Assembly: GCF_022539315.1 (NCBI RefSeq)
Contig: NC_066326.1
Location: 20,538,601 to 20,602,600 of the forward strand
DNA from: Serinus canaria
Lineage: Eukaryota > Chordata > Aves > Passeriformes > Fringillidae
Length of the DNA stretch: 64,000 nucleotides
Direction: 5' to 3'
Positions 48,633-61,330 of the stretch are shown here, piece after piece. The notes under the pieces are model-generated. The model saw only the letters and a program-made list of their open reading frames with translations. It was not told where the DNA came from and made no database searches. The first letter of the stretch is position 1. Every line of letters starts with the position of its first letter. A program made the position numbers and the translations under genes.

Positions 48633-49692
48633 CATCCTGTCATGAGCTATTTTATGGGGTTGCCTTTACTTTCCTCTGTTTACCCAAGACAGAAGCCTGT
48701 TATCGATTTTCCTGCTCACCTGTTTCAGCCTGTGCAAGCCAGCAGACACAGAGACACAAGGATGTTGTTGTACATCAGTGTGCTGTGTTACCAAAGGGCA
48801 TGAAGAAAGATGACCAGTTGCAGTTTTCCTGAATATTGGATCATCAACCATCATCAGAGCAAGCTAGAAGCAGCTTCACCCTTCAGAGCTGACTTGTATG
48901 CAGATGGCACTGGAAATTATAGCACGTTTCAACTAACAGGCAGCGAAGGTGCTACCTCAGATTGTGACCTTAATCAAGCTTTTGAATTGGAGAACTGCTC
49001 CTTGCAGGAATGAAAGCCAAGATGCTCATCCCCTGGGTGAAGTTCTCTCTCCATGCACAGTGCTGAGTGAGACACGTCACCCCAGAGCACAGATGGGCAT
49101 TTCCACTTGACAAGCAGATTACTACATGTCTGTCTTAACTTGCCTCACTTCTGGCAGGAACAGTCAGTCACTCACTGACACAGAGCAGGACAACTTGTCC
49201 TAGTTAATAGCTAGTGTTAGTTTTAAAAGGGAGAAAAAGAACCATTTTCACTTAATAACAGCCCTTATTTTCCTTCCATGTTTGTTAGTTTCGAGTGAGA
49301 AAGTTCGGTCCTGTTCAACCAGCTTGACTTTCAGGTTCTCAGATACTGAGAAATTTTTTATTTGTTTAAAATGAGAGCTCGCAGGAGACCATGGAAACCT
49401 CTGTACTGGCCTCCAGTTTTCTATTAACTCCACTTTTTATATAATTTATGACCGGACTGAAATCAGGTCAAACACCTACTGAGAGCTACTTTCAGTTGCA
49501 CCCAGGGTATGGTCTTATACCTGCACATGTGCTCTGGGCCCTAATGTAGTGCTATGTAGTAATTGTTTTTTCTTTGAAAGAACAATAATGACCATTTAAA
49601 AACCCAGCTTCACAATATATTCTCCATTAGATCTCCTGTGTTCTGTTCTAATAATTTGTTTATAGAGACTATAGATACAGTGGTCCAAGTAT

Positions 49693-49906
49693 CATAGAAT
49701 CCTAGAATCCTAGAAGGATTCAAGGTCATCTCATTCCACCCCCTGCCAGGTGCAAGGACACCTCCCACTGTCCCAGGCTGCTCCAAGCCCCATCCAGTCT
49801 GACCTTGGACACTGCCAGGGATCCAGGAGCAGCCACAGCTTCTCAGAAAACTTGTGCCAGGGCCTCCCCACCTGTACAGTGAAGAACTTCTTCCTAAGTA
49901 TCAGTT
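49693..49906 (-). mobile_element. CR1 LINE 3' fragment (left half of a foldback pair)
   Basis: Reverse CR1 starting with repeated 'gaatcctagaatcctagaa' and running through 'gccagggatccaggagcag' to 'gaagaacttcttcctaagta'. A forward-sense CR1 tail follows at once. Confidence 0.9.
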
Positions 49907-49978
49907 GATCTGAAGTTAATGGTTGGACTTGATGTTAAAAGTCTTTTCCAACCTTAATAACTCTGATGCTATGATACT
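49907..49978 (+). mobile_element. CR1 LINE 3' tail (right half of a foldback pair)
   Basis: 'aatggttggacttgatgtta', 'aaagtcttttccaacctta', ending 'tgatgctatgata'. It belongs to a different CR1 subfamily from its neighbour, so two insertions rather than one rearranged copy. Confidence 0.85.
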
Positions 49979-51947
49979 CAGTTATTGAGTTAATACAAAC
50001 TAATCACAAAGGTGTAAACAAGCATCTCTTTATGTCAGAATGATGGATGCTGTTGGCAAACTCTCCTTGCAGGTCAGGGAGCCAGGCAAGGGCAGGGAGT
50101 GAGCAGTGCGAAGGTGTGTGCCACTCTCCTCAGGAGGGGCTGGGCTCCATTTATCTTTCTTTGCCCTGCAGTGTGACACTGGTACAACACATCATTCTAA
50201 CATGCATGACAAGCTTAGACAGAAAAAAATGTTCCATGTTTTTAATTCCTACAGATTTTAATAGGCATAATAATATGCCACCACATTACCTCTAAGATTC
50301 CGTAAATAAACAATCTTAATGGTGCTGCACAGAAGTTAATGGGCAGTATCGTCATTGCTGTATGGATTTATGAGGTGTGATTGCTGCTCCCCAGCCCAGG
50401 AGCCAGCTGTGCCCATGGAATTGTGTTCAGGCCTCCCTGGAGGGCAGCTTAGTCAGCAAAACACACAGTTATTTGACAATTCCATTGAGCATTATCTCTC
50501 CATGCCACTCTACGAAGGTGAGGTTTTTTTCAAACAGGCAGCCTGTCATCTTTCCCACACCAAATCTGACCAATGATGAATAGTTGTTTTAAAATTACTG
50601 TGTAATTCCAAAGTTTGTCCTTAATTATTTATCTGCTTTTCTTTGCCAGGAAACAGTGGCTTTCAGCCTGCCATAAGCCCAGATGAATGACCCAATTAAT
50701 TTCCAAGTGCTCCTGTATGGCCATAGGCATTGCAAGAGTTCAAAGAGTAGATTGGGTTTTTTGAAAACCTCTTTCACCTCTTGGGCCATTTCTCGCTATG
50801 ATCCCTCAGGTACCTTTATAACGAAAACAAAATAGATGGAAAGGGCAATGTAGGAATTAGATCAAAACAAGGAACAGAAAATAGACTAAATCAAGGAGTT
50901 GAATGTGACACTTAATAGCACGGTTAGGACTTTCCAAAATGTTATATATTTAAGTTGAGCAAGTGAATACCTTTTACTTTTTAGTTTTAGCATGAAACTA
51001 AATTTTATCAATTTTATCATTGAACACATTGTGTTACAAAATATGCAGATTAAAGACATAATGACAGTGCCATTATTCCTCTTAACATAAAAGATGGGGC
51101 ATAAATTCTTATAATTCAATAAGAACATCTGCTGATTTGGTCTCCATGCAACGCTGCTCATTACACTGAGCTCCTTGATCCTGGCTTTTCCATGAACTAA
51201 AGAAATGGTGAGAGCACAAAACCTCAGCACAAAATCCTCCCTTCATGCAATGTGCATTTAGTGACAGGCTCAATGTCACAAACGAGTTTGAACAAGTGCT
51301 GTGCTTTGCTGTGAGGATTTCACCCATGTGCCTGACTGGTTCTGGTGGCTCTGAACACACCACTGTGAGGAACACCCAAAAGTCACAAGTACCTCTACCA
51401 TGGCATTAACCAGAAGTTAAAACAATATTTACAAAGGTTAACCACTTAGGTAATACAGAAACTGTGTCACACACGGATGGCAATGAAAGACCTGTGGAGT
51501 CAACACCTGTGCTCCAAAGAGCCTTCGTCCTCCACCCTCCTCATGAGAGTCTCCTCTTTAGTACACTGACACTTCATTTTTAAGAGCTTTTAAGGAAGCA
51601 GCAAACACCACTGGCTTCCTGAGGGGAGTTACCACATGGACACACAGAGCTCCAAGCCTGTTTAGGGGTCACAACAAGGACAAGGAACCTTTTGGAGTCC
51701 CAAGGTGACTGGGATACATGACATCTAAGATACATGACCAGGCCTTTCAGCCAGTGCTTACTGCTCTGCTGGAATCATTGGAAAGCAGGCAGTACATTTG
51801 GGATAAATAGGTCTATCCATGGACTCAGTGCTCAGAAATGGAGTGTGGGCTACACAGGAGAGGTGGTCTTGTGTCATCTCCTACAGTCGCATGCAGTTGC
51901 TTAGTATAATGTTGCTCTTCTCTCCACTGGATCCCCTGCAAACATCT

Positions 51948-52335
51948 GAAAGAGCCATAGATTCAGTAAAGTTGGGAAAGCCCTCTAAGGTCATCGAGTC
52001 CAACCATTAACCTAGTACCACCTTAATCACCAGTAACCCAAGTGTCACATCTACACATCTGTTAAATCACTTTAGGGATGGTGACTCTGCCATTGCCCTG
52101 GACAGCTTGTGCCAGAGCTGGACAACTCTTTCAGTGAAGAAATTTTCCCTATTACCCAATCTAAACCTCCTCCAGGGCAACTTGAAGCTGTTTCCTCCTG
52201 TCCTGTCACTTGTTAGTTGGAAGAAAAGAAACCCCCATCTGGCTACACCCTCCTGTTGGGGAGGTGCTGAGAGTGCCTCCCCATGAGCCTCATTTTCTCC
52301 AGGCTACCTCAATTTAAGCTGCATCACCCTTTTGG
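51948..52335 (-). mobile_element. CR1 LINE fragment, about 0.39 kb
   Basis: Reverse CR1: 'agattcagtaaagttgggaa', 'tcatcgagtccaaccatta', 'aattttccctattacccaat', 'tctccaggctacctcaattt'. Strongly diverged, so probably old. Confidence 0.88.
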
Positions 52336-53913
52336 GCAGAATTACATGTGTGGGGTTTTTTCTTGTAATAAGAATTAGTGGAGAGCCACTGGTGCATATA
52401 TTGCAGAGTCACAGCTACCTCTGGATTGTTTTTAGAGGTCCTAATAGAATTTCACTCTTACTCTTATGCCTTGTAGAATAATAGTCCAGAAGAGCATTGA
52501 TATATTACCAGTTTTCAGTATTTGATGAATAAGTATGGCACATTGCTATGTCAAAATTTCCTTCTCATCTGTCAGTCCAACACAACAAAGAAGAAATTGA
52601 GAAATACCACAGTATAATGAAGCTGCAATTACTGTTTCCAGTTCCCAAGAGGAAGCCAGAAAATCCATTGAAGATCCTACCTCAGACCACAGACAATAGA
52701 TTCCAGGACTGAGTCCTTTGTTCTTTTTTTTCCTTCTTCCTGACAACAGGAGAAGGCTGCACATGATCCCTTGATCTCGGGACTCTGCCAAGACAGTTGG
52801 CATCCTGCATGAGGAGGGTTTAGGAAGAGCCTTTGAGACCTCTCAGTTACAACATACCTCCAAAAATAAAAGCAACATATCTCACTTTGGGTACCAAACA
52901 CCAAGGCCTGGAGTTCAGGTTTGGATGTTAAAGTTCAGTGTTTTCAAAACATCAGATATCATTCATTGGTCAGTAGTATTTGTCTGAAAATTTAGAATAA
53001 GGGTTGGACAAAAATACAAAACTAAAACTCCATAAGATTTGCAGAGCAACTAATTTATACTTAACAGCAGATAGTTTAGATGACAACAGAGTGAAATTGG
53101 TGTAATGCCCTGAATTTCCAGGTAGGCTCTAAACACAAGATCTATGTCTGAGCTAAGGTCCCAGTTCTGGTTTAATTGCACTGACTGGCCATTGATTAAA
53201 ATAAAGTAAGGATCAGCATCTGATATAATAATTTTCCAGTTTAATTGTGGGTCTGCTCACTGTGCATGTGCTTGTTGAGTAAAAACATGCACTCAAAAGA
53301 ATGGGAGGTCTCCCATCCAGATACATCCCAAAAGTCTGCAAGGGAAATTAAAACATGATTTTTAATCTGAAAAATTAACCAAACATGACATAATTCTACC
53401 CATCTCTCATCCTATATATCATACATTCAAAGGTCCTAAGCCCATATTTTAACTTTTTCCTTGAAATTAGCACACAATATATTTTATTGCTTTTGAGAAG
53501 AAGAGATGATTACCAAAGTCATTAGCAGCTAGGCACCAGCACCTTGCTCATTAGAATTTATGGTTTACTTTCTGAGCATGGATTTGGCCCGTTTTCAAGA
53601 CACAGTGACATCTGGTTGTGTAACTGAAGAGTAAGTTTACAAAATTATGTATGTGAGAGCCAAAATCACTAAGCTCCACCAAGTGGCATAAGAGAGAAGG
53701 TGTTGCCATAACGTTAAAGCATTAGATGGTTTCAGAGGAACTGATTTCTCTTTATGCTGCCATAATTCAGTCTGCAGCTACCTATGTTCTCTAACTTGTA
53801 CATGGCAGGTGAGTAGAGCATTGAGGGAGAGATTCCCTCCAAAATAATTATTATCCACTATTCAGCTTGTGATCCTGCAGTACAGATCTACTCATCCATC
53901 CCACGGGTTACCA

Positions 53914-53990
53914 TGGAATCATGGAATATCCTGAGCTAAAAGGGAGCCATAAGGATCATAAAGTCCAACTCCATGTGTGTCTGTATTTTG
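53914..53990 (-). mobile_element. CR1 LINE 3' stub
   Basis: 'catggaatcatggaatatcc', 'gccataaggatcataaagtc', 'caactcc'. Same tail type as the forward copy at 54985-55052. Confidence 0.82.
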
Positions 53991-54984
53991 AGCTGTAGAC
54001 ACATCACGTCCTTTAAAATGTAGACCATTAGATAAATATTACAAATAAATATGAACAGAAATAACCAGTTCCTTGTTAATAGAGTGTATATTTGTCTACT
54101 TCGCTCTACTGCCAAATATTTCAGTGATCTTCTCAGTTCAAAACCACATATTAAGAACACCTGCATGTTACAGGCAATTTTGACAAACATGTAGTAAATG
54201 TTTTTCATGCAGAACTGCTGGTTGCCAATTCCACTCCGGTGTCATTACACAAGTTTTAAGTTAGAATTGGGTTGAGTTCAAAAACATGTCTGCTTTTTCC
54301 AGGTCTATCAGCTGATCTGATAAAGGCCATCATTTCATCCAGAAGAAAAACACCCAACAATCTTCATTGCACAGAGCTCCAAGGATGTTACTTTTAGAAT
54401 CCCTTAACATTTTAATGTCAACCCTAGCAGGGTGTTCTCCCTCTCAGTGAATCATTCAAAATTGCAGTGCTTCCCCAGAGCAAAGACAGAGGCTGAACAT
54501 ACTATGGGAAAGGTGCCAACACCCTGGGACAGGTCCCATAGTGAGAGTAATAATAAAACTTCACTCCAACTACTCATAGTACCCTTATCAGCAGTGGTTT
54601 GGGGGATATTTTACCCTTTGTTTATTTTTAAGGGGACCATTACATGTCATATAAGATGTTTTAAGTTGTGAATTTGACATGGGAAACAAGCCAGATATGC
54701 TTTGGTGTGCCCAGAGCACAGAGGGAGAGAGCACACTGGAGAAATAAAAGGAGCAAGTAGTGTGCAGTTCCCTGACTGGACTGGCATGATGCAGTGTGGG
54801 AACAGGAAGAATGAAGCCACCACTGCAGCCACCAGGCATCTCAGGCTGCTGGCTGGTAATCCCATCTGTCTGGGACTGTTGGGATGACAGTACCACCAGC
54901 CAGGGAGGAAAGAAAGAAAAAACCGAGAGAAAAAAAACCCTCAACAAAACAGCCCGAAACAAAAAAGAAGGAGTGAAAAAAATG

Positions 54985-55052
54985 CAGAGCTGGATGATCC
55001 TTGTGGGTCTCTTCCAGCTCGGGATACTCTACAGCTGTATGATTCTATGTTT
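54985..55052 (+). mobile_element. CR1 LINE 3' stub
   Basis: 'gctggatgatccttgtgggt', 'ctcttccagctcgggatact', ending 'tgtatgattctatgt'. Inverted relative to 53914-53990, about 1 kb away. Confidence 0.88.
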
Positions 55053-55843
55053 TATCAGTGTCTTGCTAGTCAGAATGACTTAATCTCAGTTAAACCCTCC
55101 AAGCTATCTAATAATAATGTTAGATTTTAATCTTTTCTCAAGATAATTCAAGGTATTTTTCTCTCTCTCACATATTACTTGTCTCAGTAATGTCAGGACT
55201 GACATTAAAAGAGCTTCCCTAGCACAGAGGAGAAGCTATTACTATGTTCCCAGGGTTTAAAGATGAATGTCTTTTAATATAAAAGTTTCCTAGCAACTTG
55301 TCTTCTGAGCCCAGAATGTATTCCAGAGGCAGTGATGCTTTCAGTGTTGTCTCCATCACTCCATCTGAGGCAGTCACTGTGCTCTGCTGCCATTCCTGCC
55401 TTCACAACCCCCAGTATTACAGAGCAGCAGTCTCCTCTCCCTAGGTTCCTCTTCTCACTGTCTCCCACTTTGCTCTTACACGTGAAAATATCTACCCACC
55501 CTTGTCTAGTGATGTGTATCTGTTGCTTTTCTTTGATGTTCTGAGGGAGCATCTCCTTTTCCCTCACTGAGTATCAGTCTCCTGAGTATTTCTGGCTCTC
55601 ACATTGCTTAGACTGCACATGGTTCAAACTAGGCAGCCCTTTTATCTGTGTTTGGAGAGCTGTGGACAGCTGAAGGATGGTCCTGGACCAGCACCCACCC
55701 ACCTGCAGCACCACAGTCTTCAGCATTGTGCACGAACACAGACCAAGAGCAGGGAGCAGGAGCACCTTCCACATCAGGAACTGCATCCCACAAGAGAAAT
55801 AAACATGGGAAATGGCTTAGCAAACTGGGTTTTTTATATGGTT

Positions 55844-55942
55844 GGGGAAGAAAAAGGAAAAGAAGAAGGAAAGTAAGAAGGAAAGGAAGAAGGAAAGGAA
55901 GAAGGAAAGGGAGAAGGAAAGGAAGAAAGAAGGGGGAAAGGG
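55844..55942. repeat. Polypurine satellite (12-bp unit GAAGGAAAGGAA)
   Basis: About 99 bases that are purine on the + strand except for one T, with five to six units of a 12-bp repeat. Both strands' long frames here are repeat artefacts. Mirror symmetry makes it a candidate triplex-forming (H-DNA) sequence. Confidence 0.92.
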
Positions 55943-56465
55943 TTATTCTGTAACTCCTTTAAATGAACCAAAAGGTTATGCCAGGCCACTAAGTCTTGAG
56001 AAAAATCCTTTGGAGTGTGGGTGTGGAGACTCAGGTCTGTGACAAAAGGTTCTTCTTCCCAGGAGCAGATCCTGACCAGACCACTGCCCTCTCTATCCAG
56101 GATTCCCCTCTCATGATCAGGGATCTCCAAGTGCTGAGAGAAACCACAGGGGAGGGAGGGCACAGGTAGGGAGATGGGATGCTGGGGAATTTGTGAAGGT
56201 TGAGAGAGGGAAAAAACTTGCACGCATGACTATTTCTTGGAGGAATTGGGCCCAAATGCCAGGATTGTAAAATGCAAACAGACAATTGTCTGGCAACCTG
56301 AAAAAATACTAGAAATACCAGTAGTGTTTACTGCTCCTCCCCTGGAAGCAGGGAGTGCCAGCAAAAGGCATGTTAAGGGATCAAACACAAGTTACACAGC
56401 CTCAGAGGGAACAGTGCCTTCCTCACACTGAGGTACAGGTGGTTCTCAGCAGCTGAGGGTGGATG

Positions 56466-56688
56466 TCACAGAATCATGGACTGGTTTGGGTGGGAAGGCA
56501 CCTTAGAGCTCATCCAGTGGTTTGGGTGGGAAGGCACCTTAGAGCCACCCCTGCCATGGCAGGGACACCTCCCACTGCCCCAGACTGCTCCAAGCCCTAT
56601 CCAGCCTGGCCTTGGGCACTGCCAGGGATCCAGGAGCAGGCCCAGCTGCTCTGGGCACCCTGTGCCAGGGCCTCTCTACTGAGCTGTC
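56466..56688 (-). mobile_element. CR1 LINE 3' fragment with internal duplication
   Basis: Reverse CR1. Near its 3' end a block beginning TGGTTTGGGTGGGAAGGCAC occurs twice in tandem (from about 56482 and 56518), a local duplication of about 36 bp after insertion or during reverse transcription. Confidence 0.92.
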
Positions 56689-58287
56689 TGTAGCTTGGGC
56701 TGGAAGTGCAGCCCTTTCTGGCTTTCACAGCTGCCAGGAACATTTGAGGATGTGTGGCATTTAGGAACTATACAATGTGCAAAGGCCAAATAATCCAGAT
56801 CCTAAAGGGACATTAACTTTGCCCCGAGCACTTACTGGTCTCAGAGGAATAGGAGGGCAGTGGGATTTCAGACAGTTTCCTGCTAAGTCAGGCTGTTCCA
56901 GCCCTGACTGCAAGGAGGCAGGCTGCTAGTGAACACTCTACACAGCAGCATGTAGGAGCAACATCTGAGCTCTTTTGTGATCCCTTTCTCACTTATTGCA
57001 AAAACATACTAATGAAATTTTGCAAACACAAGGGTAGGAGAAGCAGCTGAGATACCACACTGTCTGTGGTTTTGTGATACAGCATTTGCTTTAATGCATT
57101 CCTCCACAGCAGGTTGCAAGACTGAGTTAGAGAAGCTTCAAAGAACATTACTTTCAATTTACTCAGTCCCTACAAGGAGAAATTAATTTGTAATGTCACA
57201 GAATACATCTTGATTCCTTCATTTCACAGCAGTTCTACAGTGCCCCATCCCATTAAACGAAGGTGCCTCACAGAAGATGTGCCAGCTCTGAACCCTGCAA
57301 GGTGCCACAGGGAACACAAAGCCAGGAGTCAATCACTGGCACACAGAGCTCTCTGCCAGGGGCTGGACAGGCTTTGGAGTTGCCTTAGAACAGGTAGAAA
57401 ACCTTCTTTGGGTTAGTTTATAACACAGGTCGTCCTGAAGCTGTAGGGAATATACTCTATACCTGGACCTGATCTTGTTATCAGCCCTTTAATGTTTGCA
57501 TATTATGGGATCTCTAGGCTGAGGAGCCAAAGATGCCCAGAAAGATTCTAACACATAGTTCCTTGCAAAGGGAACCACGACCTCATCCCACCTGCGTTGA
57601 GAATTCATGCACCTGCCTCAGAGATTTCTTCCACAGGCCAATAAGGAGTTGAGTCCCTTTTCTTTGATTAGGGCAAAAGTGAAGCAGAAATGGCTTTAGA
57701 GGAAAAGTTCTCTTTGTGCATCGGGGGCTGGTGGAGGAGAGAAAGGCTCTGCATTTCCCTTTGACCCCAGAAATCAGACCCCAGACACCTCCATTTGGGA
57801 GCCAGTGCCAAATTCCTTGATGCTGAATGTTACCAATCCAGCAGCATTCTCACAAGAGACAGATTTGGACTTGGCAAAGAGGAGGCATAACTGGGATTCC
57901 TCTGCTGAATGTCAGGGGTGTCTTACCCTCTCCCTTCCTCTCCCAGGGGACTGGGCTGCAAACCAGCTCCTGAAGAGTCTGTATTTTTCTTGTTTCTGCT
58001 AATTCTGGGATAAAAGGGAAAATTTAGGTTCTTGCTGTGGGAGGAAAATATTCAGATAACCTTTACAGCATTGATTGCAGCACACACAACCCAAGCTTAA
58101 GCCATATGTTTTCGTTTGTCTCACAGAGCACACTTTGCACACTCTCCTCTCTCCTTATCGGGTTCTACATCTGATGCACTTTATTTATAGACATCTGCCT
58201 TTCTCAGGCAGTAGCTCTGGCCCTTCTCACTCTCCACAGCTCACTGACAAGAGGCTGCAGTCAGGGGGTCTCTCAATCTCTTCTCCC

Positions 58288-58555
58288 ACATAAAAAGTGA
58301 TGGGACAAAAGGAAACACCCTCAAGTTCCACCAGGGGAGGTTCAGGCTGGATATTAGGAAAAAAACCAAAATCACTGAAAGACTGGCAAAGTATTGGAAC
58401 AGCCCTGGGACAAGGTGGAGTCCAGGGCTGTTCAACATAAGAGCAGACATGGCACTTTGCAATGTGGTTTAGTGACCAGGTTGGGTTTTGGCTGAAGACT
58501 GGCTGACCTTAGAGGTCTTTTCCAACCTTAAAAATTCCATATTCCATGATTCTTC
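58288..58555 (+). mobile_element. CR1 LINE 3' end
   Basis: Forward CR1: 'ccaggggaggttcaggctgg', 'atattaggaaaaaaaccaaa', 'tagaggtcttttccaacct', ending 'ccatattccatgattctt'. Same subfamily as 29345-29583. Confidence 0.9.
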
Positions 58556-58740
58556 AGAACCATGAGTGTTACAGCTTCTATTCCATAGCAAAAGCTAAAC
58601 AAGCAAAGGAAAAACACTCTGCAGCCCAGGAGTGCTACCCTTCACATCTTACCAAAGTCACAGTAAAGAAACAGCCAGAAAAGATGGGGTCCTATCGTGC
58701 CCTAAGCTCATATTCCTCTTCTGCTACTTTAAGTGTGCAA

Positions 58741-59060
58741 GTATCACAGAACCAAGAATGGCTTGGGTTGGAAAGGACCTCAAAGCCCATCCAGTGCCAC
58801 TCCTGCCTTGGGCAGGGACAGCTTCCACTGTCCCAGGTTGCTCCAAGCCCCATACAGCCTGGCCTTGGACTCTGCCAGGGATCCAGGGGCAGCCACAGCT
58901 CCTCTGGGCACCCTGTGCCAGGGCCTGCCCACCCTCACAGGGAAGAATTTCTTCCTAATATCTAATCCAAATATAGAGATGTTCCCCCTTGTATTAACAC
59001 TATCTGCCCATGTAAAAAGTCACTCTCCATCTTTTCATAAGCCCCATTAAGGTACTTAAA
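58741..59060 (-). mobile_element. CR1 LINE 3' fragment
   Basis: Reverse CR1 from 'atcacagaaccaagaatggc' through 'gccagggatccaggggcag' and 'agaatttcttcctaatatc' to 'cataagccccattaaggta'. Its 3' end faces the 3' end of 58288-58555 (tail-to-tail). Confidence 0.92.
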
Positions 59061-61124
59061 GGATGTATCTGCTCTCTTTCACTCATGCAGGAGTAGAAGA
59101 ATTCCCTCACAAACACAAACATAATAAATCCATAATGAGCTGTTATCATACATATTGTTGATTCCCTTCTTTAAATCTATCCTCTGGATTTTAGCCATAT
59201 ACCCAAAACTACCAATAACATATCTTTGAAGTTCTGCTAACATTTTGTTCTTTTAAACAAACTTTTGAAAGCAGGGCATATTTCCCAGCTCCCAAGCCAA
59301 CCTTCCAGGGCAGAGCAAGGTATCTCCTGGTACTTCCAAGCTTTCAGTGCTATAGAGCTGTCACAGCTGCTCAAGAGGACCAGTCCTGCTTCAGCAGCAA
59401 CCATGGACCCAGCCCTGAGGGTCCATGTAGGACCGTCGGGTATCTGCCAATTTTCCTTCCTGTTTGGAAGGAAAGCAGGAACATGCTGATCCTACTCTTA
59501 CCTCATAAAAAAAATGTGCTGAAAGTCCAGTTTCTGATCCCAGTTTTGCTATGCAAACTTAATTCCCTGATCCTTATTTTTTTGCAGATTCCTGTCCTTT
59601 CTTAGCCTCATATTTTTAAGGCTTCATTTCTTTTTGCTTATAAACTGTGTTGCTCTAAAGAAACACTTGTGATGAACTAGAGGAGGAAAAACCAGTACTC
59701 ATAATGCCCACTTTCTTCACAGTTTTACGCGGTCTCATAAATATTTTTGGGAAAGCTCTTTAGTGCTGTTCCTGCTCTCTGCAACTGAGATGATAGCAAA
59801 GCACGCAGAAACTGCTCTGGGAACAGAGGGGACTGCCACTGTGATGAGACTGCTGTAAATCCTAACTCCAAAACCATGCTGCGTTGTAGCTGCTTGAGAA
59901 ACTATTTTGCTCATTGCAGCAGACCACATTGCCATTATTAGTCAGTGCAGTTATTCCTTCCCCATGGGGCTAGAAAACTTTAAATAGCAAAAAGAATAAG
60001 TATAGGCAGCAGTCGAGCAACAGAATATTAAAAAGGTCATATGAAGTGCACGGCACCAAAATATTGGAATGGCTGTATTAGAAGATGGAATTCTGATAAC
60101 AGCCACCCAATTCTAAGATAATACTAGCACGGAAAACTAGCACAGAATGTGAATTTGGGAACAAGAACTGTTTAAAAGACAGAGTTTTCTGTAAAACTCA
60201 AATTCCTTTTCAGAATGTCAGATAAATTCTGTAAGCTTTATTATCCTTTTATCAGAGGTTTTAATGATGCTCCATTATATGAGAATGCAGCAGGATGAAG
60301 AAAAGCCTCAGTTATTCTGTTTGACCCTTCACTTTCATTTCTCATTACGTACTCCACCCAGGCCCTGTGAAGCTCAGTAAATCCTGTGCATCCCCACAAA
60401 CATGAAAACACACCCAGCTCCCCACTGCTAAAGGATCAATCCATAATAATCATGGGTGCAACCCCAGGGAAAGAGTGGAAGAGGAAGATGTATAATTGCA
60501 TCTTGGATGAGAAATCAGTGGTTCATGAGCTCATCTCTCTGGGAGATGGGACCAAGCTGCTGAGTTATGGATCATTTCAAATTATGTGCAGTGTCTGCTG
60601 CTCCTGAACACCAGAGTGGCTTCAGGCACGCAAGACAATCTCAGTGTTTTCTTCCAGTACCTTCCTGGAAAGGAAGCCAGTTTTCAAAGACTTCAAAATC
60701 TCTGCTATTTCCATAGCTGAAAGAATTGGTTTGCCTCTGGGATTTTCATCTGAAGACTATACATCACCTTCGGGCTTCTGTCAGAGCATCAGAGATGGGG
60801 ACAAATCTGTGTTGCTACTGGAGACCAAAGCGAGGTTTCAGTCCTGGTTTCTGGCAGCACCAGGTGACAGCACCCAGCAAACACAGTCCTCAGCTGGAAC
60901 AACAGGCATCACCTGAATGTCACCTTCTAGCTGGGCAAAGCATATTGGTATCAGACACGGAAGTTTGAATTAGACAGGGAAAAGAAGTCTGTAGCTTTCA
61001 CAGTTAAATGCCTGAGCAACAGGTTCATGGAACTGTGAGCCTGTCACTGGGAATGAATGAGGGTTGGCTGTGCTTCAGTGCACACTGGAAAGTTAAATCT
61101 GCAATTTTCATTACATTTGTATTG

Positions 61125-61330
61125 AAGGGTATGAGGATGGGTAGGCCCTGGCACAGGCTGCCCAGAGGAGGTGAGGCTGCCCCTGCATCCCTGGAAGTGT
61201 CCAAGGCAAGGCTGGACAGGGCTTGGAGCAGCCCCGGACAGTGGAAAGTGTCCCTGCCCATAGCAGGGGGTGAAAAAAAATTCTCTTTAAGGTCCCTCCA
61301 ACCCAGACCTTTCTGGGATTCTATGACATG
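61125..61330 (+). mobile_element. CR1 LINE 3' end
   Basis: Forward CR1: 'gtaggccctggcacaggctg', 'aggctggacagggcttggag', 'ggtccctccaacccagacc', ending 'gggattctatgaca'. Confidence 0.93.
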
